15,944 nt of DNA from JBJXHB01 sp046160725 (GCA_046160725.1 JBJXHB010000481.1:1-15944); one strand, 5' to 3'. Counted from the stretch's first letter, positions 1 to 7,963 are shown. Program-made: numbers and translations. Notes: generated by a model from the sequence alone, not told the origin.

Positions 1-53
1 GCGAGATCCGCCGCATGCTGATCGGCAGGGAACTGTTCGCGGAAACGATGTGA
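1..53 (+). CDS. liuA: C-terminal end of an acyl-CoA dehydrogenase, probably isovaleryl-CoA dehydrogenase (partial)
   Basis: The gene begins outside the window and only its last 16 codons (from position 3) plus TGA at 51-53 are seen. They read EIRRMLIGRELFAETM. The xEIRRxLIGRELF tail is typical of isovaleryl-CoA dehydrogenases, flavoenzymes that oxidise isovaleryl-CoA to 3-methylcrotonyl-CoA in leucine breakdown. The next enzyme of that pathway, methylcrotonoyl-CoA carboxylase, appears at the far end of the window, which supports the call. The final ATG codon overlaps the next gene's GTG start (ATGTGA at 48-53), suggesting translational coupling. With 16 residues the family (acyl-CoA dehydrogenase) is fairly safe, but the exact substrate is an inference. 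Confidence 0.6.
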   Translation, partial: EIRRMLIGRELFAETM

Positions 54-586
54 CGCTGCCGGTCATCGACCTGGGCGGTGGTGCCTGCCTGCGGCCCTGG
101 CGTGCCGACGACGCGCCCGTGCTGTCGCGGCTGGCCGGCGATGTCGAGGTCTGGCGCTGGATGAGCGACGGCTTCCCGCATCCCTACACGCTGGCGCTGG
201 CGCAGCACTGGGTGGGGCCCGGGCATGTCGACTTTGGCGGCGACAACTGGGCCATCGCCCAGGACGATCTGGCTGTCGGCGGCTGTGGCGTGCATCAGCT
301 GGACGGCCCCAGGCGCTGCAATGCCGAGATCGGGTGGTGGGTCGGCCGCGATTGCTGGGGCCGCGGCCTGGCGCCGCGCGCCGCGATGGCCATGTTGGCC
401 CATGCCTGGCACCACTGGCCCGAGGTGACCCGCATCTACGCGCCCATCCATGCCGGCAATCAGCGCTCGATGCGGGTGGCCCAGAAATGCGGCCTGGTGC
501 TGGAGGGCATGCAGCCGCGCAGCACCATGAAGGCCGGGCAGGTGATCGACTGCGCGGTCTACGCCGGCTACCGCGAGCTGGCCTGA
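50..586 (+). CDS. GNAT family N-acetyltransferase (RimJ/RimL type)
   Basis: A 178-residue protein that should transfer an acetyl group from acetyl-CoA to an amine; the substrate cannot be read from sequence. It begins with an R-PWRADDAP segment (residues 15-23) typical of RimJ/RimL-like acetyltransferases. The acetyl-CoA-binding motif lies around residues 96-112 (WWVGRDCWGRGLAPRAA, the WGxGxA pattern). The late NQRSMRVAQKCG segment (137-148) matches the family's N-x-x-S-x-x-x-x-x-K-x-G-F/L region. The start is GTG at 50, inside the final codons of the upstream dehydrogenase, with GGAA at 41-44 as a plausible ribosome site. No signal peptide or membrane segment is seen, so it is cytoplasmic. 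It could be a protein or small-molecule acetylase; coupling to a leucine-pathway gene does not decide this. Confidence 0.85.
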   Translation: MTLPVIDLGGGACLRPWRADDAPVLSRLAGDVEVWRWMSDGFPHPYTLALAQHWVGPGHVDFGGDNWAIAQDDLAVGGCGVHQLDGPRRCNAEIGWWVGRDCWGRGLAPRAAMAMLAHAWHHWPEVTRIYAPIHAGNQRSMRVAQKCGLVLEGMQPRSTMKAGQVIDCAVYAGYRELA

Positions 587-661
587 CGCCCGGTCGGCAC
601 GGCCGTCGCTGCAAGCCCGCGGACTAGACTGTGCGGTGCAGCAACCGAGGGCATCCCGCGC

Positions 662-1414
662 ATGACATCCGACCCGGCCGACCCCGGCCCATCCAGCTCC
701 ACCACGCCGTCCAGCGGCAGCGACCTGGGCGCACTCTTCCAGCGCAACCGCGACTGGGCCCAGGCGGTGCAGACCCGCGACCCGGGCATCTTCACCCGGC
801 TCGCGCAGCAGCAGAGCCCACGCTACATGTGGATCGGCTGCGCCGACAGCCGCGTCCCGGCCAACGAGATCATCGGCCTGGACCCGGGCGAGGTGTTCGT
901 GCACCGCAACGTGGCCAACGTCATCGTCCACTCGGACCTGAACGCGCTGTCCACCATCCAGTTCGCGGTCGAGCACCTGAAGGTCAAGCACATCATCGTG
1001 GTCGGCCACTACGGCTGCGCCGGCGTGCGCGCCGCGTTGCTGGGCATCCGCATCGGCCTGGCCGACAACTGGCTGCGGCACATCCAGGACGTGCGCCTGC
1101 GCCACCGCAAGCGCCTGGAGCACCTGTCCGGCGAGGACCAGGAGAACACCCTGTGCGAGATGAACGTCATCGAGCAGGTGGGCAACGTGGCGTTGTCGAC
1201 GGTGCTGCAGGATGCCTGGGCGCGCGGCCAGCCAGTGTCCGTGCACGGCTGGGTCTACGGCCTGAAGGACGGGCTGCTGAAGGACCTGCAGGTGACCATG
1301 GACCGTCCGGACAACGTGATCCAGGTGTTCGCCGCCGCCATCAAGCGCTACCCGCGCGGCGACCGACTGCCGGCCGATGAACTGGACAGCGTGCTGGACG
1401 AGGGCGACCTCTGA
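662..1414 (+). CDS. can: Beta-class carbonic anhydrase
   Basis: A 250-residue zinc enzyme interconverting CO2 and bicarbonate in the cytoplasm. The beta-class signature is complete. C60, D62 and R64 lie in the CADSR motif, and H116 and C119 in GHYGCAG. The two Cys and the His bind zinc, while Asp and Arg form the catalytic dyad. Length is slightly above the usual 200-230 because of a Ser/Pro/Thr-rich N-terminal tail (about residues 1-22) that is probably disordered. ATG at 662 has GAGGG at 647-651. The stop overlaps the aceK start by one base (TGATG), so the two are likely co-translated. In this locus it may feed bicarbonate to the biotin-dependent carboxylase encoded at the right end; that is an inference. 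The 75-base gap before it holds no convincing -35/-10 pair (a TAGACT at 625-630 is the best -10-like match). Confidence 0.95.
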   Translation: MTSDPADPGPSSSTTPSSGSDLGALFQRNRDWAQAVQTRDPGIFTRLAQQQSPRYMWIGCADSRVPANEIIGLDPGEVFVHRNVANVIVHSDLNALSTIQFAVEHLKVKHIIVVGHYGCAGVRAALLGIRIGLADNWLRHIQDVRLRHRKRLEHLSGEDQENTLCEMNVIEQVGNVALSTVLQDAWARGQPVSVHGWVYGLKDGLLKDLQVTMDRPDNVIQVFAAAIKRYPRGDRLPADELDSVLDEGDL

Positions 1415-3174
1415 TGTTTCCGCACCGCTTCACCGACCCGCGGGCGTTCGACATCGCCCAGGCGTTGCTGGAGGGGTTCAACAAGCACTATCGGTTGTTC
1501 CGGCAGGCCAGCGGCGAGGCCAAGGCGCGGTTCGAGGCGGCAGATTGGCGCGGCCAGCAGACGGCGCAGCGCGAGCGCATCGCCTTCTATGACCGGCGGG
1601 TGGACGAGGCGGTGGATCGGCTGCAACGCGCCTTCGCCGTGGGTGATCTGTCCGACGACAGCTGGCAGCAGGTCAAGCTGCACTACATCGGGCTGCTCAC
1701 CGACCACCATCAGCCCGAGCTGGCCGAGACCTTCTTCAACTCGGTCACCACCCGGATCCTGCACCGCAGCTACTTCCGCAACGACTTCCTGTTTGTGCGG
1801 CCGGCGGTGTCCACCGAGTACATCGAGAACGACGAGCCCGCCGCCCAGCCGACCTACCGGGCCTACTACCCGACGCGCCAGACGCTGCGCGACACGCTGC
1901 TGCGCATCGTCCACAACTTCCAGCTGCAGCGCTCCTTTGCGCACCTGGAGCGTGACATCGACGACGCGCTGGCGGCGTTGCGCCGCCAGATCGGCGACGG
2001 CGTGCGGCTGCGCCCGAACTTCCAGATCCAGGTGCTGAGCTCGCTGTTCTTCCGCAACAAGGGCGCCTACGTGGTCGGCAAGATCGTCAACGGCTACACC
2101 GAGCTGCCGATCGCGCTGCCGATCCTGCACGACGACGGCGGCCAGCTGGTGATCGACACCCTGCTGTGTGGCGAGGACGACCTGCTGATGCTGTTCAGCT
2201 TCGCCCGTGCGTACTTCATGGTCGACATGGAAATCCCCAGCGCCTACGTCCAGTTCCTGCGTGGGCTGATGCCGCGCAAGCCGCGCGCCGAGCTGTACAA
2301 CGCGCTGGGCCTGCAGAAGCACGGCAAGAACCTGTTCTACCGCGACTTCCAGTACCACCTGCGCCACTCCAGCGACGCGTTCCGCATCGCACCCGGCATC
2401 AAGGGCATGGTGATGCTGGTGTTCGACCTGCCGTCCTTCCCCTACGTCTTCAAGGTCATCAAGGACTACTACCCGCCGCAGAAGGACACCACGCGCGAGC
2501 AGATCAAGGGCAAGTACCTGCTGGTCAAGCAGCACGACCGGGTCGGCCGCATGGCCGACACCCTGGAGTACAGCAACGTCGCGTTCCCGCGCAGCCGCTT
2601 CACGCGCGAGCTGATCGACGAGCTGCAGCTGTACTGTCCGAGCCTGGTCGAGGAGGACGGCGACACCTTGGTGCTGCGCCACCTGTACATCGAGCGGCGC
2701 ATGATTCCGCTCAACATCTTTTTGCAGGACGCCGGCCCGGCCCAGCTCGAGCATGCGGTGGTGGAGTATGGCAACGCCATCAAGGACCTGGTGGCGGCCA
2801 ACATCTTCCCGGGCGACATGCTGTGGAAGAACTTTGGCGTCACCCGCCACGGCAAAGTCGTGTTCTACGACTACGACGAGATCGAATACCTCACCGATTG
2901 CAACTTCCGCCGCGTGCCCGCGCCGCGCAACGAGGAGGAGGAGATGAGCGGCGACGTCTGGTACGCGGTCCACAAGGGCGATGTCTTCCCGGAGACCTTC
3001 GGCCCGTTCCTGCTCGGCCACGCGCGGGTGCGCGAGGTCTTCATGGCCCATCATGCCGACTTGCTGGATGCCGCGTTCTGGCAGGGCCACAAGCAGCGCA
3101 TCCAGGCCGGCCATGTGCACGATGTGTTCCCCTACGACCCGGCGCGGCGTTTCGCTGCAAAGGCACTGGCATGA
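1414..3174 (+). CDS. aceK: Isocitrate dehydrogenase kinase/phosphatase
   Basis: A 586-residue bifunctional enzyme that phosphorylates (inactivates) and dephosphorylates isocitrate dehydrogenase. It thereby sends isocitrate to the glyoxylate bypass or through the TCA cycle. Full family length. The N-terminal regulatory domain covers roughly residues 1-320 and the kinase-like domain follows. The ATP loop APGIKGM is at 326-332, K347 is the ATP-contacting lysine in VFKVIKD, and D382 falls at the phosphatase-linked aspartate position. D468 (FPGDML) and D486 (FYDYDE) are the catalytic and metal aspartates. These positions are offset by 11 from E. coli AceK, as recalled. ATG at 1414 overlaps the carbonic anhydrase stop by one base and has GAGGG at 1400-1404. 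It sits away from aceA/aceB, whereas E. coli has aceBAK, so control here would follow acyl-CoA catabolism genes instead. Co-transcription is inferred, not shown. Confidence 0.97.
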   Translation: MFPHRFTDPRAFDIAQALLEGFNKHYRLFRQASGEAKARFEAADWRGQQTAQRERIAFYDRRVDEAVDRLQRAFAVGDLSDDSWQQVKLHYIGLLTDHHQPELAETFFNSVTTRILHRSYFRNDFLFVRPAVSTEYIENDEPAAQPTYRAYYPTRQTLRDTLLRIVHNFQLQRSFAHLERDIDDALAALRRQIGDGVRLRPNFQIQVLSSLFFRNKGAYVVGKIVNGYTELPIALPILHDDGGQLVIDTLLCGEDDLLMLFSFARAYFMVDMEIPSAYVQFLRGLMPRKPRAELYNALGLQKHGKNLFYRDFQYHLRHSSDAFRIAPGIKGMVMLVFDLPSFPYVFKVIKDYYPPQKDTTREQIKGKYLLVKQHDRVGRMADTLEYSNVAFPRSRFTRELIDELQLYCPSLVEEDGDTLVLRHLYIERRMIPLNIFLQDAGPAQLEHAVVEYGNAIKDLVAANIFPGDMLWKNFGVTRHGKVVFYDYDEIEYLTDCNFRRVPAPRNEEEEMSGDVWYAVHKGDVFPETFGPFLLGHARVREVFMAHHADLLDAAFWQGHKQRIQAGHVHDVFPYDPARRFAAKALA

Positions 3175-3235
3175 GACAACCATCGGACCGGCGCTCAGGA
3201 CTTGTCCTGCGTCGCGTCGTGGGCAGGGCCTGGCC

Positions 3236-3730
3236 ATGAACTTGCGCGATACGCTGGAACTGGCCAGCTTTGCCATCACCGTGGTCGGCCTGCCATTCGC
3301 GATCTGGGTCTTCATGCGCCAGCAGCGAGCCGAGCGCGAGAACGAGGAAGAGGCGGCCTACCTGCATCTGGCCGATACCTACAACGATTTCCTGAAAGTG
3401 GTGCTGGCCAACAGCGACCTGCAGCTGCGCACGGCCAGTGCCCTGCCCAACCCGACGCATGAGCAGCGCGAGCGCATGCTGGTGATCTTCGACATGCTGA
3501 TATCGCTGTTCGAGCGCGCCTACCTGGTGGCCTGGAAGCCGGCCATGTCCGACAGTGAGCAGCGGCGCTGGAATTCCTGGGACGACTACATGCGCGAGTG
3601 GTGCCGGCGCGAGGACTTTGCCAACGCGCTGCCCTTCCTGCTGCGTGGCGAGGACCCGGCGTTCCAGCGCTATATCCAGCGTGTGGCGGCCGAGGAGTCC
3701 GGCCGTCCCGTCATCCTGACCGACACCTGA
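3236..3730 (+). CDS. Small membrane-anchored protein of unknown function
   Basis: A 164-residue protein I cannot assign to a named family. Residues about 8-28 form one hydrophobic helix (ELASFAITVVGLPFAIWVFM), followed by a basic and acidic stretch (RQQRAERENEEEAAY). This suggests a single N-terminal anchor with a cytoplasmic, helix-rich remainder. That remainder carries conserved-looking aromatic and charged runs (YLHLADTYNDFLK, FERAYLVAWKP, WNSWDDYMREWC). The architecture resembles other short 'one helix plus cytoplasmic domain' hypothetical proteins. The reading frame stays open upstream to 2981, but the start was set at ATG 3236 because AGGG at 3225-3228 lies seven bases before it and the upstream part overlaps aceK. 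It follows aceK by 61 bases and is probably in the same transcript. No function is proposed. Confidence 0.8.
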   Translation: MNLRDTLELASFAITVVGLPFAIWVFMRQQRAERENEEEAAYLHLADTYNDFLKVVLANSDLQLRTASALPNPTHEQRERMLVIFDMLISLFERAYLVAWKPAMSDSEQRRWNSWDDYMREWCRREDFANALPFLLRGEDPAFQRYIQRVAAEESGRPVILTDT

Positions 3731-3792
3731 CCCGCCTGCCGGCGCCATGTGGCGTCGCAGAATGCAGCCCTTGTCCTGACCCGGAGTCCGTC

Positions 3793-4971
3793 ATGTCCGA
3801 TCCCATCGTCATCGCATCCGCCGCCCGCACGCCCATCGGCGGCCTGCTGGGGGATTTCGCCGCGCTCGCGGCCTGGGAGCTGGGCGCCGTGGCGGTGCGG
3901 GCCGCGGTGCAGCGCGCCGGCGTGCCGGCCGACGCCGTGGACGAGGTGTTGCTGGGCAACTGCCTGATGGCCGGCCAGGGCCAGGCGCCGGCGCGCCAGG
4001 CGGCGCTCAAGGCCGGCCTGCCGCAGTCCGCGGGTGCGGTGACGCTGTCCAAGATGTGCGGCAGCGGCATGCGGGCGATGATGTTCGCCCACGACATGCT
4101 GGCCGCCGGCAGCGCCGACGTGGTAGTGGCCGGTGGCATGGAGAGCATGACCAATGCGCCGCACCTGATGTTCGCGCGCAAGGGCGTCAAGTACGGCGCG
4201 GCGGCGATGTTCGACCACATGGCCATGGACGGCCTGGAGGATGCCTACGAGCGCGGCAAGGCCATGGGCGTCTTTGCCGAAAGCTGCGCCGAGCGCTATG
4301 CCTTTACCCGTCAGGCGCAGGACGCCTATGCCATCGCCAGCACGACGCGCGCCAGGGCTGCCAACGAAGATGGACGCTTCGACTGGGAGATGGCGCCGGT
4401 GACGCTGCCGGGCAAGGGCGGCGACACCGTGGTCAAGTGGGACGAGCAGCCGTTCAAGGCCAAGCTCGACAAAGTGCCCAGCCTCAAGCCCGCCTTCAAG
4501 AAGGACGGCACCATCACCGCCGCCAATGCCAGCAGCATCAGCGACGGTGCCGCCGCCCTGGTGCTGGTGCGGGCCAGCACGGCGGCCCGGATGGGCCTGC
4601 AGCCCTTGGCGCGCATCGTCAGCCATGCGGTTCATGCCCAGGCCCCGGAGTGGTTTGCCACCGCGCCCGCAGGCGCCATCGAAAAGGCGCTGAAGAAGGC
4701 CGGCTGGCAGGCCGCCCAGGTGGACCTCTGGGAGGTCAACGAGGCCTTTGCCGCCGTCACCATGGCCGCCATGGCCGACTTCAAGCTGCCGCACGACATC
4801 GTCAATGTGCATGGCGGCGCCTGCGCCCTCGGCCACCCCATCGGCGCCAGCGGCGCGCGCATCGTCGTCACCCTGCTGGGCGCGCTGCGCCAGCGCGGCC
4901 TCAAGCGCGGCATGGCGGCGCTGTGCATCGGCGGCGGCGAGGCCACCGCGCTGGCCGTCGAGATGTTCTGA
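3793..4971 (+). CDS. Acetyl-CoA C-acetyltransferase (thiolase)
   Basis: A 392-residue thiolase that condenses two acetyl-CoA to acetoacetyl-CoA or cleaves the reverse. All catalytic residues are present: nucleophile C89 (KMCGSGMRA), H348 (GHPIGASGA) and C378 (LCIGGGEA). These are the same numbers as in the classical Zoogloea biosynthetic thiolase, as recalled. Length and the N-terminal SAARTPIGG are standard for the AtoB/PhaA group rather than the longer FadA-type partners. ATG 3793 has GGAG at 3783-3786. Its stop overlaps the next gene's ATG by one base. In a leucine catabolism setting it would degrade acetoacetyl-CoA; a role in polyhydroxybutyrate synthesis is also possible, and the sequence alone does not choose. 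The 62-base gap upstream shows only a weak stem (around 3741-3756). Confidence 0.95.
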   Translation: MSDPIVIASAARTPIGGLLGDFAALAAWELGAVAVRAAVQRAGVPADAVDEVLLGNCLMAGQGQAPARQAALKAGLPQSAGAVTLSKMCGSGMRAMMFAHDMLAAGSADVVVAGGMESMTNAPHLMFARKGVKYGAAAMFDHMAMDGLEDAYERGKAMGVFAESCAERYAFTRQAQDAYAIASTTRARAANEDGRFDWEMAPVTLPGKGGDTVVKWDEQPFKAKLDKVPSLKPAFKKDGTITAANASSISDGAAALVLVRASTAARMGLQPLARIVSHAVHAQAPEWFATAPAGAIEKALKKAGWQAAQVDLWEVNEAFAAVTMAAMADFKLPHDIVNVHGGACALGHPIGASGARIVVTLLGALRQRGLKRGMAALCIGGGEATALAVEMF

Positions 4972-5636
4972 TGGCCGGGCAGGGCCTGCTGCCGGGCCCG
5001 GCTGATGCCGCGTTGTTCGCATCGGCGGTGCTGGTGCTGAATGCGACGCCGGGCGCGGACTTCCTGCTCACGGTGTCGCGCACCCTGCAGGGCGGCGTGC
5101 GCGCCGGCGTGGCGGCGGCGCTGGGCATCAGCGCCGGCTGCGTCGTCCATGCGTTGGCGGCCGCCTTCGGCCTGGCCGCCTTGCTGTCGTTGCATCCGCA
5201 GGCCTTCGTCGCCATCCAGTGGGCCGGCGCGGCCTACCTGGCCTGGCTGGGCGTGGGGCTGCTGCGGCAGGCGGTGCGGCTCGTCCCCGGTGCACCGGCC
5301 ATGGTGGACGTCCCGGCGCATCGCGGTGCCGCCGCCGACTTCCGCACCGGCCTGCTGACCAACCTGCTCAATCCCAAGGTGGCGTTGTTCTTCCTGGCCT
5401 TCCTGCCGCCCTTCGTGCCGGCCGACTCACCCAGTCCCACCGCCTCGTTCCTGCTGCTGGGTGCGTGGTTCGTGGTGCAGGGCACGTTGTTCCTGCTGCT
5501 GCTGGTTCTGCTGGCATCGCGCCTGCGCGGCGCGGTAAGACGCCGTCGACGGGCACGCTTGCTCGAGGTCGTCGCAGGCATGATGTTTCTGGGCCTGGCG
5601 TTGCGTCTGGCCGTTGCCCGACCGTTGTCGCCATAG
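4971..5636 (+). CDS. LysE/RhtB family amino-acid exporter
   Basis: A 221-residue inner-membrane protein with about six hydrophobic helices. Near the N-terminus it has the NATPGADFLLTVSRTLQGG segment (from about residue 24), which corresponds to the family's TPGPxxL signature. The second diagnostic run, FRTGLLTNLLNPKVALFFLAFLPPF, lies past the middle. Family members export amino acids or their derivatives, such as lysine, threonine, homoserine and leucine; the substrate is not readable here. ATG 4971 shares a base with the thiolase stop (TGATG), so translation is probably coupled. An exporter beside branched-chain catabolism genes could relieve amino-acid excess, which is an inference. The C-terminal RGAVRRRRRARLLE basic loop before the last helix fits the positive-inside rule. 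Confidence 0.92.
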   Translation: MAGQGLLPGPADAALFASAVLVLNATPGADFLLTVSRTLQGGVRAGVAAALGISAGCVVHALAAAFGLAALLSLHPQAFVAIQWAGAAYLAWLGVGLLRQAVRLVPGAPAMVDVPAHRGAAADFRTGLLTNLLNPKVALFFLAFLPPFVPADSPSPTASFLLLGAWFVVQGTLFLLLLVLLASRLRGAVRRRRRARLLEVVAGMMFLGLALRLAVARPLSP

Positions 5637-5671
5637 AGACCGCCCGTCCTTCCAACCACCAAGGGGCAGCT

Positions 5672-6337
5672 ATGCACACCCTCATCATCGGCGCCAGCCG
5701 CGGCATCGGCCTGGAGTTTGTCCGTCAGTACCGAGCCGATGGCGCGCGGGTCAGCGCGACGGCGCGCGATGACGACGGCCTGCAGCGGCTGCGCGCAACG
5801 GGCGCGGCGGCCATCCGCCTGGACGTGGTCGACAGCGTGGGCGCGGCCGGGCTGGCCTGGCCGATCGACGGCGAGCGCTTCGACACGGTGGTGTTGAATG
5901 CCGGCGTATATGGACCGCGCCAGAGCGGGTTGCAGGCACCCACGGCGGCGGAGTTCGATTCCGTGATGCACACCAATGTGCTGGGGGCGATGCGGGTGCT
6001 GCCGCAGCTGGAGGGCGCCCTGGCACCGGGCGCGCGGTTGGCCGTGATCTCGTCGCGCATGGGCTCCATCGGCAGCCGGACATCGCCGTCCGGCTGGCTT
6101 TACCGGGCCAGCAAGGCGGCGCTCAATTCGGTGCTGAAGGATGCCGCCCTGGCCTGGGCCGGCCGTGCGGTCTGCATCGCCTTTCATCCGGGCTGGGTGC
6201 GCACCGACATGGGCGGCAGCGGCGCGGACATCGATGCCGCCACCAGCGTGGCCGGCATGCGCCGGGTGTTGGCCGGGCTGGCGCCGGCCGACAATGGGGC
6301 CTTCCTCAACTACGACGGCACGCCTATTCCTTGGTGA
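5672..6337 (+). CDS. Short-chain dehydrogenase/reductase (SDR)
   Basis: A 221-residue Rossmann-fold oxidoreductase. The dinucleotide motif GASRGIG spans residues 7-13, NAG is at 76-78 and the structural Asn is N102. The active site is S127 or S128, Y144 and K148 (YRASK). Length and the IGASRGIGLEFVRQY opening resemble the C-factor/CsgA-like subgroup of short SDRs. The cofactor is unclear: R32 after the second strand (TARDDD) hints at NADP(H), but weakly. The ribosome site AAGGGG is at 5661-5666. It starts 35 bases after the LysE gene with no terminator between them. The substrate is unknown; with acyl-CoA genes around it a hydroxyacyl or carbonyl substrate is possible. Confidence 0.93.
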   Translation: MHTLIIGASRGIGLEFVRQYRADGARVSATARDDDGLQRLRATGAAAIRLDVVDSVGAAGLAWPIDGERFDTVVLNAGVYGPRQSGLQAPTAAEFDSVMHTNVLGAMRVLPQLEGALAPGARLAVISSRMGSIGSRTSPSGWLYRASKAALNSVLKDAALAWAGRAVCIAFHPGWVRTDMGGSGADIDAATSVAGMRRVLAGLAPADNGAFLNYDGTPIPW

Positions 6338-6379
6338 CAGGTGCGGCCGTTGACCCGACACGAGCCCGCCACGCACCTG
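6338..6379 (+). repeat. Inverted repeat in the gap after the SDR gene
   Basis: CAGGTGCG (6338-6345) and CGCACCTG (6372-6379) are perfect inverse complements separated by 26 bases. The pair starts immediately after the SDR stop codon and ends about 53 bases before the next ATG. It could form a stem with a long loop in the intercistronic RNA, or be an operator half-site pair. There is no T-run, so it is not a classical terminator. Function unknown. Confidence 0.4.
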
Positions 6380-6432
6380 CCCGCCCGGCCGCCCCAGGGC
6401 GAATGCCGGAGGGCGCCGCACGAAGGTACCCC

Positions 6433-6846
6433 ATGAGCCGCAGCGAAGTCCTGGCCTTCTTCGACCGCTATCGAGAGGCTTTCAACCGACTGGATGGCGA
6501 TGCCGTGGCCGACCTGTGGCACACGCCCAGCGCGATCACCGACGCCCGTGCCGACACGGTCTGGACGGACGAGGCGCCGATGCGTGCCAACCACCGCGCG
6601 CTGTGCGACCTGTACCGGGCCAACGGCTATGCCCGTGCCGACTTCGACCTGGTGCAGCATGAGGCGCTGGGCGCCGACCATGCCTTTGCCCACTTGCGAT
6701 GGACACTGACCCGGGCCGACGGCAGCGTGCTGCAGCGCTTCGGCACCGGCTACAACCTGCGCCGCACACCGGCCGGCCCGAAGGTGCTGCTGTGCACCGC
6801 CTACCAGGAAGACATCGCGGAGATGAAGCAACATGCTGCTCAGTGA
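6433..6846 (+). CDS. SnoaL-like/DUF4440-type cone-fold protein
   Basis: A 137-residue cytoplasmic protein with the NTF2-like pattern. It opens with a helix (SEVLAFFDRYREAFNRLDGDAVADLW) that leads into a short acidic stretch (ITDARADTVWTDE). Alternating strands follow (HAFAHLRWTLTRADGSVLQRFGTGYNLRRT). Such folds serve as small isomerases, hydratases or ligand-binding domains; no catalytic set can be named here. ATG 6433 is chosen because the family's first helix begins right after it; the ribosome site is poor. The last 14 bases overlap the start of the following acyl-CoA dehydrogenase, implying co-translation and perhaps a shared substrate. Family assignment is by pattern, so moderate. Confidence 0.75.
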   Translation: MSRSEVLAFFDRYREAFNRLDGDAVADLWHTPSAITDARADTVWTDEAPMRANHRALCDLYRANGYARADFDLVQHEALGADHAFAHLRWTLTRADGSVLQRFGTGYNLRRTPAGPKVLLCTAYQEDIAEMKQHAAQ

Positions 6847-7963
6847 CGACCATGTGGCGGTGCAGGATGCGCTGCGCGCGTTCGTGCAGGCCGAGATCGC
6901 GCCCCGCGCCGCGCATTGGGACCGGACCCATCACTTCCCCCGCGATGAGCTGCGCGGGCTCGCCGGGCTGGGTTGCTATGGCGTGGCCGTGCCCGCTGAG
7001 TACGACGGCGCGGGGCTGGACTACCTGGCGTTGTCCATCATCCTGGAGGAGATCGCGGCCGGCGACGGTGCCACCAGCACCATCGTCAGCGTCAACAACT
7101 GCCCGGTGTGCTCGATCCTGATGGCCTTCGGCAACGAAGACCAGAAGCAGCGCTTTCTCAAGCCGCTGGCGCGCGGCGACATGCTGGGCGCCTTCTGCCT
7201 GACCGAGCCGCATGTGGGCTCGCAGGCCGACGGCCTGCGCACCACCGCGGTCCGCGACGGCGACGACTACGTCATCAACGGCGTCAAGCAGTTCATTACC
7301 AGCGGCAAGAACGGCGACGTCGCCATCGTCATGGCGGTTACCGACAAGGCCGCCGGCAAGCGCGGCATCAGCGCCTTCATCGTGCCCACCGCGACGCCCG
7401 GCTACACCGTCGCGCGCATTGAGGACAAGATGGGCCAGCGCGCCAGCGACACCGCGCAGATCCTGTTCGAGGACTGCCGCGTGCCGGCGGCCAACCTGCT
7501 GGCCGACGAGGGCATGGGCCTGAAGATCGCCCTGTCCGGCCTGGAGGGCGGGCGCATCGGCATCGCCAGCCAGGCGGTGGGCATGGCGCGCGCGGCCTTC
7601 GAGGCGGCGCTGGCCTACAGCAAGGAGCGCCAGGCCTTCGGGGCGCCGATCTTCAGCCACCAGGCGGTTCAGTTCAAGCTGGCCGACATGGCCACCCAGA
7701 TCGAGGCGGCGCGTCAATTGATCCGCCATGCCGCGGCTCTGAAGGATGCCGGCCGGCCCTGCCTGAAGGAGGCGGCCATGGCCAAGCTCAATGCCAGCGA
7801 GATGGCCGAGCGGGTGTGCTCGGCGGCGATCCAGGTCTTCGGCGGCTACGGCTACGTCAGCGACTTCCCGGTGGAACGCATCTACCGTGACGTGCGGGTG
7901 TGCCAGATCTACGAGGGCACGTCCGAGGTGCAGAAGATCCTCATCGGGCGGGCGCTGGCATAG
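6833..7963 (+). CDS. Acyl-CoA dehydrogenase
   Basis: A 376-residue FAD enzyme introducing a trans-2,3 double bond into an acyl-CoA and passing electrons to ETF. Signature pieces are in place: AFCLTEPHVGSQADG (first family signature, about residues 121-135), ITSGKNGD for flavin contact, the QAFGAPIFSHQAVQFKLADM segment and the C-terminal IYEGTSEVQKILIGRAL. The catalytic base is E361 in QIYEGT, the usual position in short/medium-chain and 2-methyl-branched dehydrogenases. This differs from isovaleryl-CoA dehydrogenase, whose base lies elsewhere. The enzyme is therefore probably not a second copy of the gene at the left edge. GGAGA at 6819-6823 supports ATG 6833. The gene overlaps the SnoaL-like gene by 14 bases and, tail to tail, the reverse-strand cyclase by 23. 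Substrate chain is unknown. Confidence 0.95.
   Translation: MLLSDDHVAVQDALRAFVQAEIAPRAAHWDRTHHFPRDELRGLAGLGCYGVAVPAEYDGAGLDYLALSIILEEIAAGDGATSTIVSVNNCPVCSILMAFGNEDQKQRFLKPLARGDMLGAFCLTEPHVGSQADGLRTTAVRDGDDYVINGVKQFITSGKNGDVAIVMAVTDKAAGKRGISAFIVPTATPGYTVARIEDKMGQRASDTAQILFEDCRVPAANLLADEGMGLKIALSGLEGGRIGIASQAVGMARAAFEAALAYSKERQAFGAPIFSHQAVQFKLADMATQIEAARQLIRHAAALKDAGRPCLKEAAMAKLNASEMAERVCSAAIQVFGGYGYVSDFPVERIYRDVRVCQIYEGTSEVQKILIGRALA

Noticed and set aside
3196..3209. CAGGAC-TT-GTCCTG hairpin between aceK and the next gene as a terminator
   Set aside because: Six-base stem with a two-base loop and no T-run; the next gene follows closely on the same strand.
1348..3315. A 655-codon open frame on the reverse strand opposite aceK
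   Set aside because: Its product is a low-complexity mix rich in Val, Gln, Asp and Arg with no domain. It mirrors the GC-rich third positions of aceK, which is fully recognised on the forward strand.
3670..5022. A 450-codon reverse open frame opposite the thiolase
   Set aside because: His/Gly/Ala-rich product with no motif. The thiolase with all catalytic residues occupies the forward strand.
4056..5636. A single 526-codon frame reading through most of the thiolase region into the LysE gene
   Set aside because: The first 305 codons are an off-frame, Arg/Gly-rich reading of the thiolase. Only the part from ATG 4971 matches a protein family.
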